Of a DNA stretch of 59,635 nucleotides, positions 56,067 to 59,635 are shown piece after piece. The notes under the pieces were generated by a model. It was not told the origin of the DNA. It worked only from the letters and a program-made list of their open reading frames with translations, and made no database searches. The DNA comes from Desulfatiglans anilini DSM 4660. Lineage in GTDB: Bacteria; Desulfobacterota; DSM-4660; Desulfatiglandales; Desulfatiglandaceae. The first letter of the stretch is position 1; each line of letters starts with the position of its first letter. The translations under genes and the position numbers were made by a program. The stretch spans positions 1 through 59,635 of the forward strand of contig NZ_AULM01000024.1 of NCBI RefSeq assembly GCF_000422285.1, given 5' to 3'.

Positions 56067-57158
56067 CTATTCCGCCTCTTTGTATTTGCTCTTGAATTCC
56101 CCTTTCTTCGCATCCTCGAGCCTCTTCTGGACGAACTTCAGCACCTCGTCTCCGGGAAGGTTCTTCGCCTTGGTTTCACTGGTATACTCATCCAGAACGG
56201 GCTGGACGGCTTTGGTCCACCGCGCCGATTCCTTCGGTCCGATCCCGATCATGGTATTCCCGTAATCCAGCAGGAAATTGATGCCTTCGAAGGCCCCCGC
56301 CTCCCAGGCCTTGCCATGCCTGAAGACCCATTCGCTGTTGATCTCCTCGATAATCGCCTTGACGTCGTCCGGAAGGGCGTTCCATTTGTCCTTGTTCATG
56401 GCGACGAAAAACCCGAGGGAATAGGCGGTCGGGTAGCACGCGATGACATAGTTCGTCACCTCGGCCATTTTCCAGCCCTTGTTGGATTCGAGCGGGTACA
56501 ATCCACCGTCGACCACGCCCTTCTGAAGGGCCTGGTAGAGTTCGTTCATGGGAAAAGCGGCCGGCGTCCCGCCGAGAGCCTGGATCATGCTGGCTGTCGG
56601 GCCATGGGAGCGGATCTTCAGGCCCTTGAGGTCCTCCATCTTGTGGACGGGTTTGTCCTTGGTGTGGATGAAGCCGGGGCCGTGGGCATGGAGGTACAAC
56701 AGCTTCACCTCGTCCAGTTCGGCCGGCTGGAATTTCTCATACACCTCGTTGATGATGGCCGTCGCCACCTGCCCGCTCGGGAAACCCAAAGGCAGATTGA
56801 TGAAGTCCATCAGCGGAAAACGTCCCCGGGTGTATTGCAGCACGGAGCACCCCATATCGGAAAGCCCCTCTTTCACCCCCTGATAGCATTGCGAAGCATC
56901 CGTCAGGGTCTGGCCCGGATAATGCGCGATTTTCACCCGCCCGTCGGTCCTTTTCTCCACCTCCCTGCACCAGGCCGCCTCCACCTTGCTCTGGGAGTGG
57001 GTGGGGGGCATGAATCCGCTGTAGGTGAGGTGGATGACATCCTTGGCATCCGCCGCACCCGGCATCAGAAGGCCCGTCAAGAGCATGGCAAAAAAGGCCA
57101 GGCCTACACCAAGCACAACCCCCGGAGAAAAATGACGCTCGACCGATAACTTTTTCAT
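56067..57158 (-). CDS. dctP: TRAP transporter substrate-binding protein DctP (system 2)
   Basis: 363 residues from an ATG with GGGAGGGG upstream. A signal peptide (LGVGLAFFAMLLTGLLMPGAADA) is followed by a DctP fold: IHLTYSGFMPPTHSQSKVEAAWCREVEKRT, and LKGLKIRSHGPTASMIQALGGTPAAFP containing the conserved carboxylate-binding Arg region. It belongs to the C4-dicarboxylate/aromatic-acid-type binding proteins. DctQ and DctM of the same system follow downstream after a palindromic repeat, and a CoA-ligase gene lies upstream behind a terminator. Confidence 0.92.
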   Translation of the reverse strand: MKKLSVERHFSPGVVLGVGLAFFAMLLTGLLMPGAADAKDVIHLTYSGFMPPTHSQSKVEAAWCREVEKRTDGRVKIAHYPGQTLTDASQCYQGVKEGLSDMGCSVLQYTRGRFPLMDFINLPLGFPSGQVATAIINEVYEKFQPAELDEVKLLYLHAHGPGFIHTKDKPVHKMEDLKGLKIRSHGPTASMIQALGGTPAAFPMNELYQALQKGVVDGGLYPLESNKGWKMAEVTNYVIACYPTAYSLGFFVAMNKDKWNALPDDVKAIIEEINSEWVFRHGKAWEAGAFEGINFLLDYGNTMIGIGPKESARWTKAVQPVLDEYTSETKAKNLPGDEVLKFVQKRLEDAKKGEFKSKYKEAE

Positions 57159-57194
57159 TTCCAACCCCTCCCTTTCTGTTGAGAACCCATGATG

Positions 57195-57230
57195 AAAAAA
57201 CGGGAACCCTGCCATCCTGTGCAGGGTTCC
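57195..57230 (-). terminator. Intrinsic terminator of the CoA-ligase gene
   Basis: Read on the minus strand, GGAACCCTGC and GCAGGGTTCC form a 10-bp stem with an eight-base loop, and a run of six T follows two bases after the stem. It begins about 15 bases after the CoA-ligase stop codon, separating that gene from the TRAP system 2 operon. Confidence 0.85.
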
Positions 57231-57244
57231 ACTGACACGCGGTA

Positions 57245-58564
57245 TTACGTTTCCCGGATGACCCTTTTGGCCTTCAGTTCGAATCGGGGCAGTTCACCGA
57301 CCCCGACAATCTCCACTTCCGGCGTAAACGTCACCATATATTTGAAGTGTTCGATGAAGTCACGGACGGCCCGTTCCAATTTTTCCGCCGAAACGTCCTC
57401 GGAAGCTGGTTCCACGCGGATCCGGATGCGTTTTCCGCTGCCCATCCTTGGAACCACGATCTGATACTCGTTGGAGAATACCTCCACCTCTCTGATGAGA
57501 TTTTCGATGGCCGATGGGAATACATTGACCCCGCCAAACTGGAACATGTCGTCCGAACGTCCCAAGATTCCCCCCTCCAGCCTCAGGAAGGTTCTGCCGC
57601 AATCGCAGCGCTCCCGGTTGAATTTGACCAGGTCTTTGATGCGGTACCTGAGAAGGGGCATGGTCTCACAGCACAGATTGGACAGGACCAGTTCGCCAAC
57701 CTGTCCGTTTTCAACCGGCTGAAGGGTCTCCGGATCGAGGCACTCGGCGTAAAACATGGCCTCGTTCACATGGGTTCCTTTCTGAGAAATGCACTCGAAG
57801 CCGAAGTTCGAGATCTCGCTGGAGCCGATGTCGTCATAGCACTTGGCCCCCCAGGTCTCTTCGATGGCTTGTTTGGTCGACAGAACATTGGCGCCGGGTT
57901 CCCCCGCCGCCACGATGATGGAAACCTTCGAATCCCTTAGGGACACCCCCATCTTCTTCGCGGTTTCACCCAGATATAGCAGATAAGTGGGCGTCCCGCA
58001 CACGACCGTGGCTTCCCAGTTGAAGATATTCCTGACCCTGTCCTTGGAAGACTGCCCCCCACCGGGGACGATCATGACCCCCGCCTGCTCCAGCGCCGCC
58101 TGGAAGCCCCACCAGGCGATATACAGGCTGTACCCGAAGGGGACGAAAAGGATGTCGGAGGTCTTGATGCCGTAGGCATGCATGAAATACATGAACTGTT
58201 CATAGAAGTGAACCGTCCAGTCCTTCTTATTGAGCATCACCCGGACCGGGATGCCGGTGGTGCCGGTCGTCTGGAAGACGCGCACGCCCTCTTCCGGGGG
58301 TACGCACATGAAGTCGCCCCAGGGGGGATGTTGCGCCTGGCTCTCCCTCAGCTCTTCCTTGACGGTGAACGGGATCCTCGAGATATCCTCCAGGCTCCGG
58401 ATATCCGCAGGTTTGATGCCAGCCTCGTCGAACTTTCTCCGGTACATGGGGCTTCGTTCGTACACATAAGCCATACGCTCCTGAAAACGCTGCAACTGAA
58501 GTTCCTGAAGCTGGTCGCGCGGCAGCGTTTCCAACGGCTTGTTCCAGTAGCTCACCTGATCCAT
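57245..58564 (-). CDS. Phenylacetate-CoA ligase family (PaaK-like) acyl-CoA ligase
   Basis: 439 residues, PaaK-type length. It adenylates a carboxylic acid and joins it to CoA. The phosphate loop reads FQTTGTTGIPVRVM (usual TSGTTGxP), then YDDIGSSEISNFGFEC, and RYRIKDLVKFN near the hinge with the adenylate-contacting region. The C-terminal PaaK domain has FLRLEGGILGRSDDMFQFGGVNVFPSAIE. The acid is uncertain: phenylacetate, benzoate-type and other aryl acids are all possible. Its neighbours, a TRAP system for organic acids and a molybdenum hydroxylase, fit anaerobic aromatic-acid degradation. Confidence 0.9.
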   Translation of the reverse strand: MDQVSYWNKPLETLPRDQLQELQLQRFQERMAYVYERSPMYRRKFDEAGIKPADIRSLEDISRIPFTVKEELRESQAQHPPWGDFMCVPPEEGVRVFQTTGTTGIPVRVMLNKKDWTVHFYEQFMYFMHAYGIKTSDILFVPFGYSLYIAWWGFQAALEQAGVMIVPGGGQSSKDRVRNIFNWEATVVCGTPTYLLYLGETAKKMGVSLRDSKVSIIVAAGEPGANVLSTKQAIEETWGAKCYDDIGSSEISNFGFECISQKGTHVNEAMFYAECLDPETLQPVENGQVGELVLSNLCCETMPLLRYRIKDLVKFNRERCDCGRTFLRLEGGILGRSDDMFQFGGVNVFPSAIENLIREVEVFSNEYQIVVPRMGSGKRIRIRVEPASEDVSAEKLERAVRDFIEHFKYMVTFTPEVEIVGVGELPRFELKAKRVIRET

Positions 58565-58728
58565 TCGGACCCTCCAAGATCGAGATTTCCCTGTGCGCGC
58601 CGGGATCGCCGGCGCGTCATCCTATGTTTGACCCTTCCTTCCGGCAGGGTTCGTTCCCGGGACCGGCCGGAAGAAAATCTGGCTAGTGTCCGCCCGGAAA
58701 CGATTACCCGGTATAACCCGGCCTCCAG

Positions 58729-58748
58729 TCCGGAAATGAGGATTTTGC
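58729..58748. repeat. Fragment of the palindromic repeat family (copy E)
   Basis: TCCGGAAATGAGGATTTTGC matches the left end of the complete copy near 18.1 kb apart from two missing T. It ends one base before the stop codon of the molybdenum-hydroxylase gene, read on its strand. Only this end is recognisable; it could be a solo terminal repeat left after decay. Confidence 0.6.
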
Positions 58749-58749
58749 T

Positions 58750-59635
58750 TTACACGCTGCGGCTGCCAAGACCCTTCAAAATCTTCTCGGGCGTAAACGG
58801 CGTAGAGAAGAGCCTGACGCCCACGGCATCGTAGATGGCGTTGGCGATGGCCGCCAAAATGGCGGAGACGTAGCCTTCTCCGACTTCCTTGGTGCGATAG
58901 GGCTGCCCGACCCTGTACTGCTCCGTGATCACGTCTATATGCTCGGAGGGGGCGATGTTCCTGATGCAGGGCATACGGTAGTCGAGCCAGTTCGGGTTGA
59001 GTGTCCGCCCCTCTTCCATCATGATCTCTTCCATGAAAGCGTGCCCGAGCGCCATCGATATCTGTCCGTCGATCTGCCCTTCGACCAGGAGCGGGTTGAT
59101 AGGGAAACCGCAATCGTGGGCCGTGACAGCCCTCAGGAGCCTGACCTTCCCTGTCTCGGTGTCCACCTCCACCTCCGCCGTCTGGGCATCGAAGGCATAG
59201 TTTTCCGTCCACCTTCCCTTGGTCGTAGCCAGACTCGGATGCGTTGGTTCGTCCCTCATGGTCCGCCAGTGGCCCTCTCCGATGATCGGATCCCCCCGGC
59301 GCGTCTGGATGCTCAGCGCCACCAAATCCCCGTAGGTAAGCGCCTTGCTGGGGGACCCCGCCACATAAACCTTCTTGTCCTTCAGCACCAGGTCATCGAT
59401 GCTCGCCTCGAGCTGCTGAGACGCAAGTTCGAGGAGTTGTTTGCGGACATTGCCGGCCGCCACCCGTGTGGCATTTCCGCACACGTAGGCGTTGCCGCTG
59501 ATCCAGGAACCGATGTCCACGGGCGTCGTTTCGGTGTCCGCGGCGATCACCTGGATCTCCGCCATCGGGATCTTCAACTCCTCGGCCACGATCTGCGAAT
59601 GAATCGTTTCGGCCCCCTGCCCGATATCCAGCGCG
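58750..59635 (-). CDS. Molybdenum hydroxylase large subunit (xanthine dehydrogenase family), 3' part
   Basis: About 294 residues of the C-terminal half; the frame stays open to the window edge, so the N terminus is missing. Xanthine-oxidase-family markers: DIGQGAETIHSQIVAEEL at the start, AADTETTPVDIGSWISGNAY, the FDAQTAEVEVDTETGKVRLL block, and KEVGEGYVSAILAAIANA with the catalytic Glu of the molybdenum site. Relatives hydroxylate aromatic or N-heterocyclic rings or, in reverse, dehydroxylate 4-hydroxybenzoyl-CoA. With the CoA ligase upstream in genome order and a TRAP uptake operon, an aromatic pathway role is plausible. A small subunit and iron-sulfur partner would lie outside the window. 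Confidence 0.9.
   Translation of the reverse strand, partial: ALDIGQGAETIHSQIVAEELKIPMAEIQVIAADTETTPVDIGSWISGNAYVCGNATRVAAGNVRKQLLELASQQLEASIDDLVLKDKKVYVAGSPSKALTYGDLVALSIQTRRGDPIIGEGHWRTMRDEPTHPSLATTKGRWTENYAFDAQTAEVEVDTETGKVRLLRAVTAHDCGFPINPLLVEGQIDGQISMALGHAFMEEIMMEEGRTLNPNWLDYRMPCIRNIAPSEHIDVITEQYRVGQPYRTKEVGEGYVSAILAAIANAIYDAVGVRLFSTPFTPEKILKGLGSRSV

Overview
The window reads as chromosomal DNA of a GC-rich, probably anaerobic Gram-negative bacterium, most likely a Desulfobacterota (deltaproteobacterial) lineage. Supporting signs are two tripartite TRAP transporter operons, a phenylacetate-CoA-ligase-type enzyme beside a molybdenum hydroxylase, a DUF1786 protein, a KhtT/KhtU-type antiporter pair, and several outer-membrane-style lipoproteins. 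The taxonomic call is inference; no rRNA or tRNA gene was seen.

Layout. 0-4.8 kb: a divergent phosphoglycerate kinase on the minus strand, then a GT9 glycosyltransferase, enolase and a small PC4-like protein on the plus strand. 4.85-13.25 kb: a compact plus-strand operon of nine genes. In order these are a beta-ketoacyl synthase with an intact Cys-His-His-Lys set, a KAS III-like protein, a crotonase, a Sfp-type phosphopantetheinyl transferase, an ACP, a second ketoacyl synthase that has lost its active-site Cys, one His and the Lys, a hotdog thioesterase, an acyltransferase and a 3-hydroxyacyl-CoA dehydrogenase. 13.4-31.6 kb: housekeeping genes (class A PBP, FlK-like hotdog protein, SMUG1-type uracil-DNA glycosylase, DnaJ-like protein, a tandem-fused double-length UvrA, Lon, Uup, shikimate kinase, a LEA14-like lipoprotein and a methyltransferase). 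31.7-42.4 kb: a solitary Cache protein, a crotonase lacking both catalytic glutamates, RidA, an orphan Liv-type binding protein, an ADP-ribosylglycohydrolase, membrane and antiporter genes and a HerA-like ATPase. 42.5-50.4 kb: GNAT, an MFS transporter, DUF1786, a 46-residue entericidin-like lipoprotein, NAD-dependent DNA ligase and a sensor-globin/PsiE membrane fusion. 50.5-59.6 kb: two TRAP systems around a single-domain response regulator, then a CoA ligase and the 3' part of a molybdenum hydroxylase cut by the window edge.

The most novel candidate is the 4.85-13.25 kb operon. It has the logic of a type II polyketide synthase: an active KS, an inactive KS that resembles a chain-length factor, an ACP, a dedicated acyltransferase and its own PPTase. 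It has no FabG-type ketoreductase or FabZ-type dehydratase; beta-oxidation-type enzymes (3-hydroxyacyl-CoA dehydrogenase and crotonase) appear to supply reduction and dehydration, and a hotdog thioesterase could release the product. The two KS proteins share so much sequence that the inactive one looks like a local duplicate of the active one.

A second theme is a family of palindromic intergenic repeats with MITE/REP-like structure. They have a GACCTGCAGGTC-like centre and, in the best copy, perfect 18-bp terminal inverted repeats. Copies or fragments lie at about 1-120, 18.0-18.2, 42.4-42.5, 55.85-55.95 and 58.73 kb, mostly just 3' of a stop codon.
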